From: Thermomonas sp.
GTDB taxonomy: Bacteria > Pseudomonadota > Gammaproteobacteria > Xanthomonadales > Xanthomonadaceae
Length of the DNA stretch: 64,000 nucleotides
Assembly (NCBI RefSeq): GCF_019104945.1
Contig: NZ_JAHRWW010000046.1
Coordinates: 1-64,000, forward strand
Reading direction: 5' to 3'
A model generated the notes under the pieces. It searched no databases. It saw only the letters and a program-made list of their open reading frames with translations, and was not told the DNA's origin. Of this stretch, positions 46,981 through 56,565 are shown in pieces. Positions within the stretch are counted from its first letter, which is position 1. Every line of letters begins with the position of its first letter. The position numbers and the translations under genes were made by a program.

Positions 46981-47430
46981 ATGGCCACTCTTTCCGTACG
47001 CAGGCGGCGTAAACGCAAGCTGCAGTCCGACATCAACGTGGTGCCCTACATCGACGTGATGCTGGTGCTGCTCATCATCTTTATGGTCACCGCGCCGCTA
47101 CTCAACGTGGGCGTGGACGTCAACCTGCCACAAGCCGATGCCAAGTCGCTGGAGCAAAATAAAAAGCAGCCGGTGGTGGTGCAGGTGAATAAAGACGGCG
47201 CGCTGGCGATCACCTACGAAGGCGTAGATCGCCCGCAGCGCGTGAACGAAGCCGAGCTGGTGGCCAAGGTGCGCGCCTTTGTCGAGGCCGACCCCAATGT
47301 GCCGGTCTATGTGGCAGGCGACCGCGACGTGAGCTATCAAACTGTTTATGCCGTGCTTTCACTGCTGCAGCGTGATGCCAAAGTACCGCGTGCGGGTTTG
47401 ATGGGCGCGCCGGTACAGTCCGGGCAGTAA
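46981..47430 (+). CDS. tolR: TolR, proton-channel subunit of the Tol-Pal motor
   Basis: A single-helix inner-membrane protein of the ExbD family. The helix VVPYIDVMLVLLIIFMVTAPL contains the essential Asp that carries protons in the TolQ pore. The periplasmic domain (about 60-149) dimerises and couples to TolA and peptidoglycan. Length 149 aa is standard. It is five bases after tolQ and ten before tolA. Confidence 0.97.
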   Translation: MATLSVRRRRKRKLQSDINVVPYIDVMLVLLIIFMVTAPLLNVGVDVNLPQADAKSLEQNKKQPVVVQVNKDGALAITYEGVDRPQRVNEAELVAKVRAFVEADPNVPVYVAGDRDVSYQTVYAVLSLLQRDAKVPRAGLMGAPVQSGQ

Positions 47431-47440
47431 TGGGGCGCTT

Positions 47441-48325
47441 GTGAGGCAGACCCGTACCGATACCTCGATCGCCATCGTGCAGGCCGTGCTCCTGCACGCG
47501 TTGCTGTTTGCCCTGATGTTTGCGGGGTTGCAGTGGTCGCGCAGCAGCGTACCGCTGTCGGCGGAAGGTGAGCCGGTTGAAGCCGATCTGGTGACGATGT
47601 CGGACTTAAGCGCCTCCATGCAGCGCGCATTAAAACGCCCGGTGAAGGAAGAAGCTCCTGCGCCAACACCTAAGCCCGAGCCGAAGCCCCTCCCCGAGCC
47701 GCTGCCTGAAGAAGTGCCCGCGCCGAAAGAACTGCCGCCACCCGTGCCCGAGCCCGCGCCGGTGGAACAAGAGCGCGTGCAGCGCAATGCCGAGGCGCCA
47801 CCAGTAAAGAAGGTGACGAAAGAGCAAGAAGAAAAGCGCAAACAGCCGCCGCAAGTAGAGCTCAACGCAAAAAACAAGCAAAGCGCGCTGGAACGGCAAA
47901 AACAGCAGCAGCTGGAAGAAATTCGCAAGCTGCGCGAGCAGGCCAGCAAAGACCGCAGCATGGCCGAGCAGCGCGCCCAACAGCAGGTCGATGCGCGCGG
48001 CACCAAACAGACGCCCTCGCCGGGGAATCGCGGCACCGACCCAAGCCTTTCCGCCAAATATGCCGCCGCCTTGCAGCAAGCCATCTTGCGGCAATGGACG
48101 CGCCCGGAAACCGTACCCCTAGGGCAGCGCTGCCGCATCTCTATTCGGCAAATCCCCGGCGGTGAAGTCACCGACGTGGATATTTCGCCCACCTGCCCAT
48201 TTGATGCACTGGGACGGCGGTCGGTAGAGGCGGCCGTATTGAAGGCCTCGCCGCTGCCTTACGCGGGTTTTGAAAATGTATTTAATCGCAACCTTGAGCT
48301 GAATTTCGTAGCAGAAGACCGATAA
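47441..48325 (+). CDS. tolA: TolA, envelope-spanning link of the Tol-Pal system
   Basis: Starts with GTG; one N-terminal helix (AIVQAVLLHALLFALMFAGL), a Pro/Glu-rich stretch (PKPEPKPLPEPLPEE), a charged Lys/Gln/Glu helical rod (about 125-190) and a C-terminal TolA-III domain (AALQQAILRQWTRP and CRISIRQIPGGEV, with a Cys pair). It transmits the TolQR motor force to Pal during constriction. Length 294 aa is shorter than in Escherichia coli (421), mainly in the rod. Confidence 0.94.
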   Translation: MRQTRTDTSIAIVQAVLLHALLFALMFAGLQWSRSSVPLSAEGEPVEADLVTMSDLSASMQRALKRPVKEEAPAPTPKPEPKPLPEPLPEEVPAPKELPPPVPEPAPVEQERVQRNAEAPPVKKVTKEQEEKRKQPPQVELNAKNKQSALERQKQQQLEEIRKLREQASKDRSMAEQRAQQQVDARGTKQTPSPGNRGTDPSLSAKYAAALQQAILRQWTRPETVPLGQRCRISIRQIPGGEVTDVDISPTCPFDALGRRSVEAAVLKASPLPYAGFENVFNRNLELNFVAEDR

Positions 48326-48432
48326 TCCCGGTTTCTAGAGGCTTTTTAGCCCCTTAGTCCGCTGGCGTTCATGCATTCTTCACCAATTTCGCGCATCCTG
48401 TTCATCTTGCTGTCGAGAAAACGCCGGATCTT

Positions 48433-49743
48433 ATGAATTCAATCCGTTGTCGCACTGCGTCGCTAGCCCTATTGCTTGCCGCCCTGCTGCCCGTGGCGGC
48501 GTTTGCGCAGTCTAAAGGGCTCGAAATCGACATCGTAGGCGGCAATGCAGCAGCGCTTCCTATTGCTGTGGTGCCGTTTGGCGGCAATTGCGGGGATACC
48601 GATGTAGGCGATGTGGTGCGCGCCGATCTCGCGCGCTCCGGCCAATTTCGTTCCCCCGAACCGGCCAGCCTGCCGGAGCGCCCGGTGCAGGGCAGCGAAG
48701 TGGCTTACCCCACCTGGCGCATGCTCAAACAAGATTTCTTGCTGATTGGCCGCTGCATTGCAAGCGGCGATAGTTACCGCACCGAATACGAACTCTTTGA
48801 TGTAGCCAAACAGGAGCGCTTACTGGGCTTTGCGCTCTCCGCGCCGGGCAGTGCCATGCGCGATGTGGCGCACCAGATCAGCGATGCCGTGTATGAGAAA
48901 ATTCTTGGCGTGCCGGGTGCGTTCTGGACGCGCATTGCTTATGTCACCTCCAGCGGGCTGGGGCGTGACACCAAATATGCACTGATGGTGGCCGATTCCG
49001 ATGGTTTTAACCCGCGCGCTGTGGTCAATTCACGCGAGCCGCTGCTGTCACCTTCATGGAGCCCGGACGGGCGCAAGCTCACTTACGTGAGTTTTGAGGG
49101 CGGTAATTCGGGTATCTGGGTTCAAGACATTGCCAGCGGCAGCCGCAACCGCATCACCAGCTTCCGCGGCATCAATGGCGCGCCCAGCTTTTCACCCGAT
49201 GGTTCAAAGCTGGCGATGAGCCTGTCGAAAGGCGGCAACCCCGATATTTACGTGATGGACTTGGGCAGCAAGCACCTTACCCAGGTGACCAATCATTTCG
49301 GGATCGATACCGAGCCGGTGTGGACCCCCGACGGTGCTAGCCTGTATTTCACCTCAGACCGCGGCGGCCGCCCGCAGATTTACCAAGTGTCTTCCAGCGG
49401 CGGCAGCGCCAGCCGGGTGACGTTTGAAGGCAACTATAACGCCAGCCCGTCGCTTTCATTCGACGGCAAAAAGCTCGCCACGGCGCAAGGTGCAGGCAAT
49501 GTCTATCGCGTCGCGCTGATGGACCGCAGTACCGGAAGCCCGCGCTGGAGCATGCTCTCGCCCGGCTCGATGGACGAATCACCTAGCTTTGCGCCCAATG
49601 GCGCGATGCTGCTCTACGCCGCGCGTGAAGGGCGCCGTGGCGTGCTGTATGCCGTATCTGCCGATGGCCGTGTTCGCCAGCGGCTTATGTTGGCCGAAGG
49701 TGATGTGCGCGAACCGGCATGGTCCCCCTACCGGAAGCGTTAG
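48433..49743 (+). CDS. tolB: TolB, periplasmic beta-propeller
   Basis: Signal peptide ending AAFAQ; an N-terminal alpha/beta domain ([24 protein letters not shown]) and a six-bladed propeller with WD40-like PD40 repeats ([46 protein letters not shown]). It binds Pal and TolA and regulates their contact. The length of 436 aa is normal. A gap of 107 bases after tolA could hold a promoter, but no convincing one is seen. Confidence 0.97.
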   Translation: MNSIRCRTASLALLLAALLPVAAFAQSKGLEIDIVGGNAAALPIAVVPFGGNCGDTDVGDVVRADLARSGQFRSPEPASLPERPVQGSEVAYPTWRMLKQDFLLIGRCIASGDSYRTEYELFDVAKQERLLGFALSAPGSAMRDVAHQISDAVYEKILGVPGAFWTRIAYVTSSGLGRDTKYALMVADSDGFNPRAVVNSREPLLSPSWSPDGRKLTYVSFEGGNSGIWVQDIASGSRNRITSFRGINGAPSFSPDGSKLAMSLSKGGNPDIYVMDLGSKHLTQVTNHFGIDTEPVWTPDGASLYFTSDRGGRPQIYQVSSSGGSASRVTFEGNYNASPSLSFDGKKLATAQGAGNVYRVALMDRSTGSPRWSMLSPGSMDESPSFAPNGAMLLYAAREGRRGVLYAVSADGRVRQRLMLAEGDVREPAWSPYRKR

Positions 49744-49762
49744 TCTCACGCCCTAAAGACAT

Positions 49763-49797
49763 CTGAACCGGCTAGACTGGCCGGATTCAGCTTTTTT
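49763..49797 (+). terminator. Terminator or attenuator between tolB and pal
   Basis: CTGAACCGGC-TAGACTG-GCCGGATTCAG pairs over ten positions with one bulged A, followed directly by CTTTTTTG. It lies 20 bases after the tolB stop and would cut the message before pal, leaving pal to read-through or its own promoter. Confidence 0.75.
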
Positions 49798-49822
49798 GTA
49801 ATACCACGACGAGGAATTACCC

Positions 49823-50350
49823 ATGGCTGTTTCCATCCCCAATGTTGCACGTGTGTTGACGCTGGCCGTTCTGGCCTCGGCAGTCGCTGTTGGCTGCTCG
49901 AAGAAAGTCAAAGAAACCCCCCCGGCTCCGCAGGTTGAAGCCCCGGCTGCTGCGCCCCAAGAAGCACCGAAGTCCGGCGTGTACACCCCGGCCGACCTCG
50001 ACAGCGATGCCTGCTTGATCCAGCGCACGATCTACTTCGATCTGGACAAAGACCTGGTGAAGCCGGAGTTTGCCGCGATCATGAACTGCCACGCCAAGTA
50101 CCTGCGTGACCGTCCGAGCGCCCGCCTGCGTCTGGAAGGCAATGCCGACGAGCGCGGTAGCCGTGAATACAACCTTGGCCTCGGCGAGCGCCGTGGCAAT
50201 GCGGTGAACTCCGCACTGCAGGCCAACGGTGGTTCGCCGTCGCAGCTGACCGTGATCAGCTACGGTGAAGAACGCCCGGTGTGCAACGATTCCAACGAAG
50301 CGTGCTGGTCGAAGAACCGCCGCGTTGAACTGATCTACACCGAGAAGTGA
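49823..50350 (+). CDS. pal: Pal, peptidoglycan-associated lipoprotein
   Basis: A lipobox (ASAVAVGCSKK) marks Cys32 as the lipidation site for outer-membrane anchoring, followed by a Pro/Ala linker and an OmpA-like domain (about 65-175) with IYFDLDKDLVKPEF, EGNADERGSREYNLGLGERR and NRRVELIY, the residues that hold diaminopimelate. GAGGA lies before the ATG. The stop overlaps the cpoB start. Confidence 0.97.
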   Translation: MAVSIPNVARVLTLAVLASAVAVGCSKKVKETPPAPQVEAPAAAPQEAPKSGVYTPADLDSDACLIQRTIYFDLDKDLVKPEFAAIMNCHAKYLRDRPSARLRLEGNADERGSREYNLGLGERRGNAVNSALQANGGSPSQLTVISYGEERPVCNDSNEACWSKNRRVELIYTEK

Positions 50351-51129
50351 TGCGCCGTTCGGCCATCCTTTGTGTGGCAGCGGCGGTGCTTTTAGCACCG
50401 TCGCTCGCCTCTGCGCAGCGCGTCAGCCTAGCCGACCGGGTAGCCGCTCTTGAAACGCGCGCAGCAGGAGACCAAAGCGGTACCGAGTTGGTCAACCAAA
50501 TGACCCAGCTACGGCAAGAGGTGCAAGACCTACGCGGCCAGTTGGAAGAACTGCAGCAGCAGTTGGAAAAGAACAAGCAAAGCCAGCGTGCGCAATACCT
50601 CGATCTAAGCGGGCGCTTGGATCGCCTAGAAGGGGGTACTCCCGCACCCGCGCAAGCGTCGGTGCCAGTGTCAGAAACCCCTGCTCCAGCCGTTGCAGCG
50701 CCTACCGTATCTGCAGCCGCCTCTTCAGCACCTGCCGCAAAAGACGAGCAAAGTGCGTATAACCACGCATTCGAAGCACTGAAGTCGGGCGACTACGTCG
50801 AGTCGGCGCGGCGTCTGCACGCGTTCTTGGACTCGTTTCCCAGTGGCCAATTGGCCGCCAATGCGCTGTATTGGCTGGGTGAAAGTTATTACGTGACGCA
50901 GAACTATGCGTTGGCCGCCGATCAGTTCAAAGCACTGCTTGGCCGCTACCCCACCCACGATAAAGCCCCCGGCGCGTTGCTCAAATTGGGCCTTTCGCAG
51001 CAGGGCTTGCGGCACACCGATGCAGCCGTGGCCACGCTTCGGCAAGTCATTCAGCGCTACCCTAATTCCGATGTGGCACGCATCGCCGATGAACGGCTGC
51101 GTTCGATTCAGTTCACAAGCAGCCGTTAA
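50350..51129 (+). CDS. cpoB: CpoB/YbgF, Tol-Pal cell-division coordinator
   Basis: Signal peptide ending PSLASAQ, a trimerising coiled coil (about 30-90, QLRQEVQDLRGQLEELQQQLE), an Ala/Pro linker and TPR repeats (AYNHAFEALKSGDYVESA, ALYWLGESYYVTQNY, APGALLKLGLSQQGL). It links PBP1b peptidoglycan synthesis with Tol-driven constriction. The GTG at 50347 in the ORF track is within the overlap; the ATG at 50350 is taken. Length 260 aa is typical. Confidence 0.95.
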   Translation: MRRSAILCVAAAVLLAPSLASAQRVSLADRVAALETRAAGDQSGTELVNQMTQLRQEVQDLRGQLEELQQQLEKNKQSQRAQYLDLSGRLDRLEGGTPAPAQASVPVSETPAPAVAAPTVSAAASSAPAAKDEQSAYNHAFEALKSGDYVESARRLHAFLDSFPSGQLAANALYWLGESYYVTQNYALAADQFKALLGRYPTHDKAPGALLKLGLSQQGLRHTDAAVATLRQVIQRYPNSDVARIADERLRSIQFTSSR

Positions 51130-51138
51130 ACTAAGCCA

Positions 51139-51825
51139 ATGAACGCTGATGAACATACGGCCACCATTGCGGCCGAGAGCCCGCGTGAGCGCCTAAAACT
51201 CACCGAAATTTTTCTTTCTCTACAGGGCGAAGCACGCGATGCGGGCTGGCCTACGGTCTTTGTGCGCCTCACTGGTTGCCCCCTGCGCTGCCAGTATTGC
51301 GATACCACCTATGCATTTTACGGCGGCAACTGGTGGGAGATCGACGCCATTTTAGAAGAAGTGGCCAAATACGGTGCGCGGCATGTCTGCGTCACCGGCG
51401 GCGAGCCGTTGGCGCAAAAGCGCTGCGTGCATCTGCTGGAAAAACTCTGCGATGCCGGTTATATCGTGTCGCTGGAAACATCCGGGGCGATGGATATTGG
51501 CAACGTGGATGCGCGCGTGTCGCGGGTGATGGATATCAAAACACCGGGCTCGGGCGAAGTGGCGCGCAACCATTGGGCCAATATTCCGCTGCTCACCACG
51601 CACGATCAGGTGAAGTTCGTCATTTGCTCGCGCGAAGATTTCGACTGGGCGAAAGACATCGTGGCGCAATACCAGTTGCACACCGTCTGCGATGTGCTGT
51701 TTTCACCCAGTGCTGGCCAAGTGCAGGCGCGCGAATTGGCCGATTGGATCGTGACTGAAAAAGTACCAGTGCGCTTTCAGATGCAGCTGCACAAAATTCT
51801 TTGGGGCGAGGAGCCGGGCCGATGA
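51139..51825 (+). CDS. queE: QueE, 7-carboxy-7-deazaguanine synthase
   Basis: A radical-SAM enzyme that contracts carboxytetrahydropterin to 7-carboxy-7-deazaguanine in queuosine synthesis. The iron-sulfur cluster binds the three cysteines of [16 protein letters not shown] (CxxxCxxC), and CVTGGEPL is the SAM-binding turn. The 228-residue length is usual. The stop overlaps queC by four bases (ATGA). Its presence beside the Tol-Pal operon is typical for xanthomonads. Confidence 0.96.
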   Translation: MNADEHTATIAAESPRERLKLTEIFLSLQGEARDAGWPTVFVRLTGCPLRCQYCDTTYAFYGGNWWEIDAILEEVAKYGARHVCVTGGEPLAQKRCVHLLEKLCDAGYIVSLETSGAMDIGNVDARVSRVMDIKTPGSGEVARNHWANIPLLTTHDQVKFVICSREDFDWAKDIVAQYQLHTVCDVLFSPSAGQVQARELADWIVTEKVPVRFQMQLHKILWGEEPGR

Positions 51826-52517
51826 AAAAGGCAGTTGTTTTGGTATCGGGCGGCATGGACTCGGCCGTGGTCTTGGCCATGGCGCGTGAGCAGGGCTTCG
51901 AAACCTATGCGCTCAGCGTGCGCTACGGCCAGCGGCACACTTCAGAATTAGACGCCGCCGCGCGTGTGGCGAAAATGCTGGGTGCAAGCGAACACAAAAC
52001 CGTGCATGTCGATCTGCGCAGCATTGGTGGCTCGGCGCTCACCGACGATATCGCCGTGCCCACTGAGGCCGATGGGCATGTGATCGGGCAGGGGATTCCT
52101 TCCACCTATGTGCCTGCGCGCAATACCATCATGCTGTCGGTGGCACTGGGCTGGGCCGAAGTGCTTGGCTCCACGGATTTGTTCTGCGGCGTCAACGCGG
52201 TGGACTATTCCGGTTATCCCGACTGCCGTCCGGAGTTCGTGGCAGGTTTCGAGCAGCTCGCCAATTTGGCCACCAAAGCCGGTGTGGAAGGCAGCCGTTT
52301 TCGCGTCCATGCACCGCTCATGGCGCTGTCCAAGGCCGATATTGCGAAGGAAGGAATCCGCCTAGGTGTGGACTTCGCGCAGACGGTAAGCTGCTACCAA
52401 GCCGATGAAGATGGGCTGGCGTGCGGCCACTGCGATGCCTGCCGTTTACGTGCGCAAGGGTTTGAAGATGCAAAAATTTCAGACCCAACCCGATACATTG
52501 GGGCAAACATAGGTTAA
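51822..52517 (+). CDS. queC: QueC, 7-cyano-7-deazaguanine synthase
   Basis: Converts the QueE product to preQ0 with ATP and ammonia. The PP-loop motif is [13 protein letters not shown], and a zinc site is formed by cysteines of [21 protein letters not shown]. The ORF opens at 51801; the family start is [11 protein letters not shown] at 51822, overlapping the queE stop. The other queuosine genes (queD, queF, tgt) are not in the window. Confidence 0.97.
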   Translation: MKKAVVLVSGGMDSAVVLAMAREQGFETYALSVRYGQRHTSELDAAARVAKMLGASEHKTVHVDLRSIGGSALTDDIAVPTEADGHVIGQGIPSTYVPARNTIMLSVALGWAEVLGSTDLFCGVNAVDYSGYPDCRPEFVAGFEQLANLATKAGVEGSRFRVHAPLMALSKADIAKEGIRLGVDFAQTVSCYQADEDGLACGHCDACRLRAQGFEDAKISDPTRYIGANIG

Positions 52518-52522
52518 GATAT

Positions 52523-52553
52523 GCACCCCCGGCGCAATGCCGGGATGCTTTTT
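52523..52553 (+). terminator. Terminator after queC, abutting the tRNA gene
   Basis: GCA-CC-CCCGGC-GCAAT-GCCGGG-ATGC followed by TTTTT. It ends the Tol-Pal/queuosine transcript only two bases before the tRNA-Lys 5' end. Confidence 0.7.
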
Positions 52554-52555
52554 GT

Positions 52556-52631
52556 GGGTCGTTAGCTCAGTCGGTAGAGCATCGGACTTTTAATCCGCTG
52601 GTCGATGGTTCGAATCCATCACGACCCACCA
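52556..52631 (+). tRNA. tRNA-Lys (anticodon TTT)
   Basis: A 76-base cloverleaf with acceptor stem GGGTCGT/ACGACCC, D loop TAGCTCAGTCGGTAGAGC, anticodon loop CTTTTAA (anticodon TTT), T arm GATGGTTCGAATCCATC and an encoded CCA end. It sits between queC and the convergent aroB gene. A hairpin precedes it by two bases, so its own promoter would have to lie before or within that hairpin; TTAAGAT at 52514 is the only -10-like element seen. Confidence 0.98.
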
Positions 52632-52645
52632 TCTCATCGCGCACT

Positions 52646-53737
52646 TCAGCGCAGCACCTCAAGCACTTTATCCGCGGCCACATTCGCCACAATCTTGGCG
52701 TGGCCGGGCGCACTCCATAGAATGAATCGAAGACCGCTTGCTTGGGCTTTTTTGTCAAGGTACATGCGCGCCAGCAGCGCGTCTGCGCAGAGTCCGTTCG
52801 GAATGGCGGTAGGTAGCTGGAAGCGATGCAGCAGGGCCTGCAGCGCGTCGGCGTCGCTTGCGCTGGCAAGGCCAAGTGCGGCCGATAGGCGGGCGGCCAG
52901 CACCATGCCAACGGCCACCGCTTCACCATGATTCAGGCCTTCGCCATAGCCTTGTTCGGCCTCGATCGTGTGGCCGAAGGTGTGGCCGAAGTTGAGCAGG
53001 GCGCGCTCGCCGTGTTCAAACGGATCGCGTTCGGTAATCGCGGCTTTGTGGGCACAGCTGCGCGCAATGGCTTCGCTTAGTGCGGCATCGTCACCACTAA
53101 GGAGCGCGTCGCAGTGTGCGCTAAGCCAGTGCAAAAACGGGGCGTCGATAATCGCACCATATTTAATGACTTCAGCTAGGCCAGCGCGCAATTCTCGCGG
53201 TGGCAGCGTGTGCAGGACGCGGGTATCGGCGATCACCGCGCGCGGGGTATGAAACGCACCAACGAGGTTTTTTCCCCGCGGAATATCTACTGCCGTTTTT
53301 CCACCCACGGAGGAATCCACCATCGCCAAGAGGCTGGTGGGGAGCTGTACTACGTCAATTCCGCGCATCCAGCACGCCGCAGCAAAGCCCGCCATATCGC
53401 CAATGACGCCGCCGCCCAAAGCAATGACGCAGGCGTCGCGGGTTGCGCCAAGTGCGGCCAGCGCTTCAATGACGCCCCCAAAGTTGTTTAGCGTTTTTTC
53501 TGCCTCACCCGCAGGGATCACATGTTGGGCAATGAGTAATTCGGGCCTAGCGGCCAGTAGGGCAGCTTCCACCTGTGCGGCATAAAGCGGTGCAACGTGG
53601 CTATCGCTCACAATCAGCACGTGGCGGCCGCGCAGCGTGGCGCTTAATAGCGCGCCGTCTTGCACTAAGCCGGGGCCGATATGGATGTCGTAGGGGGCAC
53701 TGCCTGCAACGGTGACGGTGTGACGTGGAGAGTTCAT
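52646..53737 (-). CDS. aroB: 3-dehydroquinate synthase
   Basis: The second enzyme of the shikimate pathway: cyclises DAHP using NAD+ and a metal. NAD binding is in [18 protein letters not shown], substrate contacts in [12 protein letters not shown] and [10 protein letters not shown], metal ligands in [12 protein letters not shown] and [11 protein letters not shown]. The 363-residue length is standard. It overlaps the upstream aroK by four bases, so the two are co-translated. In many relatives the pilMNOPQ genes precede this pair; here pdxH lies divergently instead. Confidence 0.97.
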   Translation of the reverse strand: MNSPRHTVTVAGSAPYDIHIGPGLVQDGALLSATLRGRHVLIVSDSHVAPLYAAQVEAALLAARPELLIAQHVIPAGEAEKTLNNFGGVIEALAALGATRDACVIALGGGVIGDMAGFAAACWMRGIDVVQLPTSLLAMVDSSVGGKTAVDIPRGKNLVGAFHTPRAVIADTRVLHTLPPRELRAGLAEVIKYGAIIDAPFLHWLSAHCDALLSGDDAALSEAIARSCAHKAAITERDPFEHGERALLNFGHTFGHTIEAEQGYGEGLNHGEAVAVGMVLAARLSAALGLASASDADALQALLHRFQLPTAIPNGLCADALLARMYLDKKAQASGLRFILWSAPGHAKIVANVAADKVLEVLR

Positions 53738-54267
53738 GCGTGTTGGGCCTTGAACGATGCGATTTGCGCGGCCAGCGTGGCGGCTGCGGCCTGCGGGTCA
53801 AGTGTGGAGGTGTCGAAGTAAAGCTGCGCGCTGCTGCGATACAGCGGCTCGCGCTGTGCCTGTAGATCGGCAAGGCGCTGCGCGGGGTTGTCGGTGTGCA
53901 GGAGGGGGCGGTTGGCGTCTCCAGCAATGCGCTGCAACTGAATATCGGGCGCTACTTGCAGATACACCACGATGCCCGCAGCACGCATGATGCGACGGTT
54001 TTTTTCGCGCAGCACCGCGCCACCGCCGGTGGCGATCACTGCTGCTGGGGCGTTGATGAGGTCACGCAGGGCCTGGGTTTCGCGCTCACGAAACCCCGCT
54101 TCGCCTTCCTCTTCAAAAATAACGGGGATAGGCTTGCCCGCCGTCATCACGATCTGCGCATCCACATCCAAAAGTGTGCGCCCAAGCAGCGCGGCCAGAG
54201 CCAGACCCAGCGTACTTTTGCCCGCGCCCATGGGGCCGATAAGGAGGATGTGATCGTGATTTTGCAT
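53734..54267 (-). CDS. aroK: Shikimate kinase
   Basis: Phosphorylates shikimate with ATP. The P-loop is [11 protein letters not shown], shikimate contacts are DVDAQIV and the FRERE arginine, and [10 protein letters not shown] is the third shikimate-binding motif; the lid region is about residues 110-130. The length of 177 aa is normal. It is divergent from pdxH across about 55 bases. Confidence 0.97.
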   Translation of the reverse strand: MQNHDHILLIGPMGAGKSTLGLALAALLGRTLLDVDAQIVMTAGKPIPVIFEEEGEAGFRERETQALRDLINAPAAVIATGGGAVLREKNRRIMRAAGIVVYLQVAPDIQLQRIAGDANRPLLHTDNPAQRLADLQAQREPLYRSSAQLYFDTSTLDPQAAAATLAAQIASFKAQHA

Positions 54268-54322
54268 CGCAGCATGCTAACAGGCAGATGCGCGCAGGGC
54301 GCGCGCAGGTGACAATAGCGCC

Positions 54323-54919
54323 ATGAAAATCTTATCTGACGAAATTCTGTCTCAGTTCGATACCCTGTTTGCCGAGGCGTTGGCTGCAGGTGAACCCGAC
54401 CGCACGGCCATGACGCTGGCCACGGTGGGGGGCGAGGGGCAGCCATCTGCGCGTATCGTGCTACTGAAAGAGCACGACGCCCAAGGCTTCGTGTTCTACA
54501 CCCATCTCGATGGGCGCAAAGGGCGCGAGCTGCAAGCCACCGCCAAGGCGGCGCTGCTGTTCTATTGGCCGCGCGTGCGCGAAGGTGTGCAGGTGCGTAT
54601 CGAAGGCGCGGTGGAAGTGGTTTCTGAAGCCGAGGCCGATGCGTATTTCGCCAGCCGCCCGCGCGGCAGCCAATTAGGGGCTTGGGCTTCACATCAGTCG
54701 GAAACGCTGGATGCGCGCGAAACCTTCGATGCGCGCCTTGCTCACTATGCGGAAGAGTTCGATGGCCGCGACGTGCCGCGCCCGCCGCGTTGGACCGGGT
54801 TTCGTGTGATTCCCCACGCAGTGGAGTTTTGGTACGCCGCCCAGTACCGCCTGCACGAGCGCTGGTTGTACGAGTGCGATGCGCAAGGCCAATGGGCCAA
54901 GCGCATGCTGTACCCGTAA
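54323..54919 (+). CDS. pdxH: Pyridoxamine/pyridoxine 5'-phosphate oxidase
   Basis: An FMN-dependent enzyme producing pyridoxal phosphate. FMN contacts are in [18 protein letters not shown] and [18 protein letters not shown]; the C-terminus [19 protein letters not shown] is the family signature. The 198-residue length is on the short side of normal. It ends four bases from the convergent proC. Confidence 0.97.
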   Translation: MKILSDEILSQFDTLFAEALAAGEPDRTAMTLATVGGEGQPSARIVLLKEHDAQGFVFYTHLDGRKGRELQATAKAALLFYWPRVREGVQVRIEGAVEVVSEAEADAYFASRPRGSQLGAWASHQSETLDARETFDARLAHYAEEFDGRDVPRPPRWTGFRVIPHAVEFWYAAQYRLHERWLYECDAQGQWAKRMLYP

Positions 54920-54922
54920 GCC

Positions 54923-55741
54923 TTAGTCGTTCGCGGCTGAAAGCTCTACACCGCGTACGCGCGCGGCGTGGATGGCCTCGTCCACAAGGCTGCGGAAGCC
55001 GCCCGCTTCAAAGGTTTCGATTGCTGCTTGCGTGGTGCCATTGGGCGAGGTTACCCGGCGGCGCAGCTCAGCGGCATCGACATTGGACTCGGTGAGCATG
55101 CGCGCCGCACCGAGTACCGTTTGTAGGGCCAGTGTGCGCGCTGCGGGCTCGGACAGACCTTCTTGAACGCCCGCGTGGATCATGGCTTCGGCCAGTAAAA
55201 ACACATAGGCCGGGCCGCTGCCGGAAACGGCCGTCACGGCGTCCATCTGCGCTTCATCTGCAATCCAAACCGTTTTGCCCGCAGCAGAGAGCAGCGTTTC
55301 GGTGAGTTGCTTGCCCGCTGCGTCCACCGCTGCGGTGGCAAATAACCCGGTAACACCAGCGCCAAGCAGGGCAGGGGTGTTGGGCATAGTGCGCACCACC
55401 GGCAACCGCCCGCCCAGCCAGCGTTCGAGCTGGGTGGCGGTAATGCCGGCGGCAATGGAAATAACCAGTGGTTTGCCAGACTGCGCGGCACTGGCCAGCC
55501 CTTCGCACACTGGGCGCATCACTTGTGGTTTGACCGCAAACACCCACGTGTCGGCCCCGGTCACCGCTTCTTCGGCGTGCTCGAACACGGCAACGCCAAA
55601 ATCGCGCTGCAGCGCCTCACGTAGCGGAGGTACGGGTTCGGCTACGCGAATCGATGCGGGGGGGCGGCCCTGTGCAATAAGGCCACCAATCAGGCTACGC
55701 GCCATATTGCCGCCGCCGATAAATGCGATGCTGGTATTCAT
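54923..55741 (-). CDS. proC: Pyrroline-5-carboxylate reductase
   Basis: The last step of proline synthesis, using NAD(P)H. The Rossmann loop is AFIGGGNMARSLIGGLI; the catalytic C-terminal dimer domain has AVSGSGPAYVFLLAEAM and VTSPNGTTQAAIETFE. Length 272 aa is standard. It overlaps yggS by four bases in the same direction (yggS then proC), a widespread pairing. Confidence 0.97.
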   Translation of the reverse strand: MNTSIAFIGGGNMARSLIGGLIAQGRPPASIRVAEPVPPLREALQRDFGVAVFEHAEEAVTGADTWVFAVKPQVMRPVCEGLASAAQSGKPLVISIAAGITATQLERWLGGRLPVVRTMPNTPALLGAGVTGLFATAAVDAAGKQLTETLLSAAGKTVWIADEAQMDAVTAVSGSGPAYVFLLAEAMIHAGVQEGLSEPAARTLALQTVLGAARMLTESNVDAAELRRRVTSPNGTTQAAIETFEAGGFRSLVDEAIHAARVRGVELSAAND

Positions 55742-56439
55742 ACTGAAGATTCCAATTTAGGGGGGCGGGGGCCGAATAGGGCGCTGCCGATGCGCACCAT
55801 GGTCGCACCTTCTTCAATCGCGGCAACAAAGTCTTCACTCATGCCCATTGAGAGCGTGTCGATCTGCGGAAAGGTCGCGCTGAGGGTGTCGAATAATGCC
55901 GACATCGCCCGGAATGCGGCGTGACGGCGCTGCATATCGGGGTCTGGGGATGGAATCGCCATCAGTCCACGTAACTTTAGATTGGGATGGGCCGCAACCG
56001 CCGCGGCAAGCTCGGCCACCGCTTCAGGGGCGCAGCCGCTTTTGCTGGCTTCATCGTCGATATTGACCTGAATGAGCAAGTTGAGTGGGGGGCGATCGAT
56101 GGGCCGATGCTTGGCCAGTGCTTCCACCAGCTTGCGCCGATCAACGGTTTGTACCCAGTCGAAGGCCCGCGCGGCGACGTCGGCTTTGTTTGACTGCAGG
56201 TGGCCAATCATGTGCCACTCCAGCCCTTGTGCGCGTAGTGCCTCGATTTTGGGTAGGGCTTCTTGCACATAATTTTCACCGAACGCGCGCTGGCCAGCGG
56301 CGGCCATGGCCGCGATGTCGGCGGCCTCTCGGGTTTTGGAAACGGCCAGTAAACGCGGCTCTGGCCGGTTTGGCCATGCCTTCGCGTTATGAATAGAGGT
56401 TAGGGCGGCTTGCAGGGAAGCGGCAAGTGGGGTGGTCAT
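55738..56439 (-). CDS. yggS: YggS/PLPBP, PLP homeostasis protein
   Basis: A PLP-binding protein of the alanine racemase N-terminal fold without catalysis, which buffers PLP and affects amino-acid pools. The PLP lysine is in RLLAVSKTREA; FGENYVQEAL, WHMIGHLQSNK and LSMGMSEDF are family landmarks. The ORF track begins with a GTG at 56451; the ATG at 56439 is taken as start. It is upstream of proC and divergent from pilT, the typical xanthomonad and pseudomonad arrangement. Confidence 0.95.
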   Translation of the reverse strand: MTTPLAASLQAALTSIHNAKAWPNRPEPRLLAVSKTREAADIAAMAAAGQRAFGENYVQEALPKIEALRAQGLEWHMIGHLQSNKADVAARAFDWVQTVDRRKLVEALAKHRPIDRPPLNLLIQVNIDDEASKSGCAPEAVAELAAAVAAHPNLKLRGLMAIPSPDPDMQRRHAAFRAMSALFDTLSATFPQIDTLSMGMSEDFVAAIEEGATMVRIGSALFGPRPPKLESSV

Positions 56440-56565
56440 TGTCTGTGTCACGGGAGTTGAACGCGGCGAGTCTGACGCTCATACTGCCAGCGGGGTGCGG
56501 CCGGTGCCAGCCGTTGGTCGCCTTTTCAGGGAACGCTCACGAAATAACGACGTAGAGGGGCAAGC

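Noticed and set aside
52567-52929. Minus-strand ORF ending in GRDGFEPSTSGLKVRCSTD
   Set aside because: The C-terminal residues are the antisense translation of tRNA-Lys, a well-known artefact, and the rest overlaps aroB in another frame.
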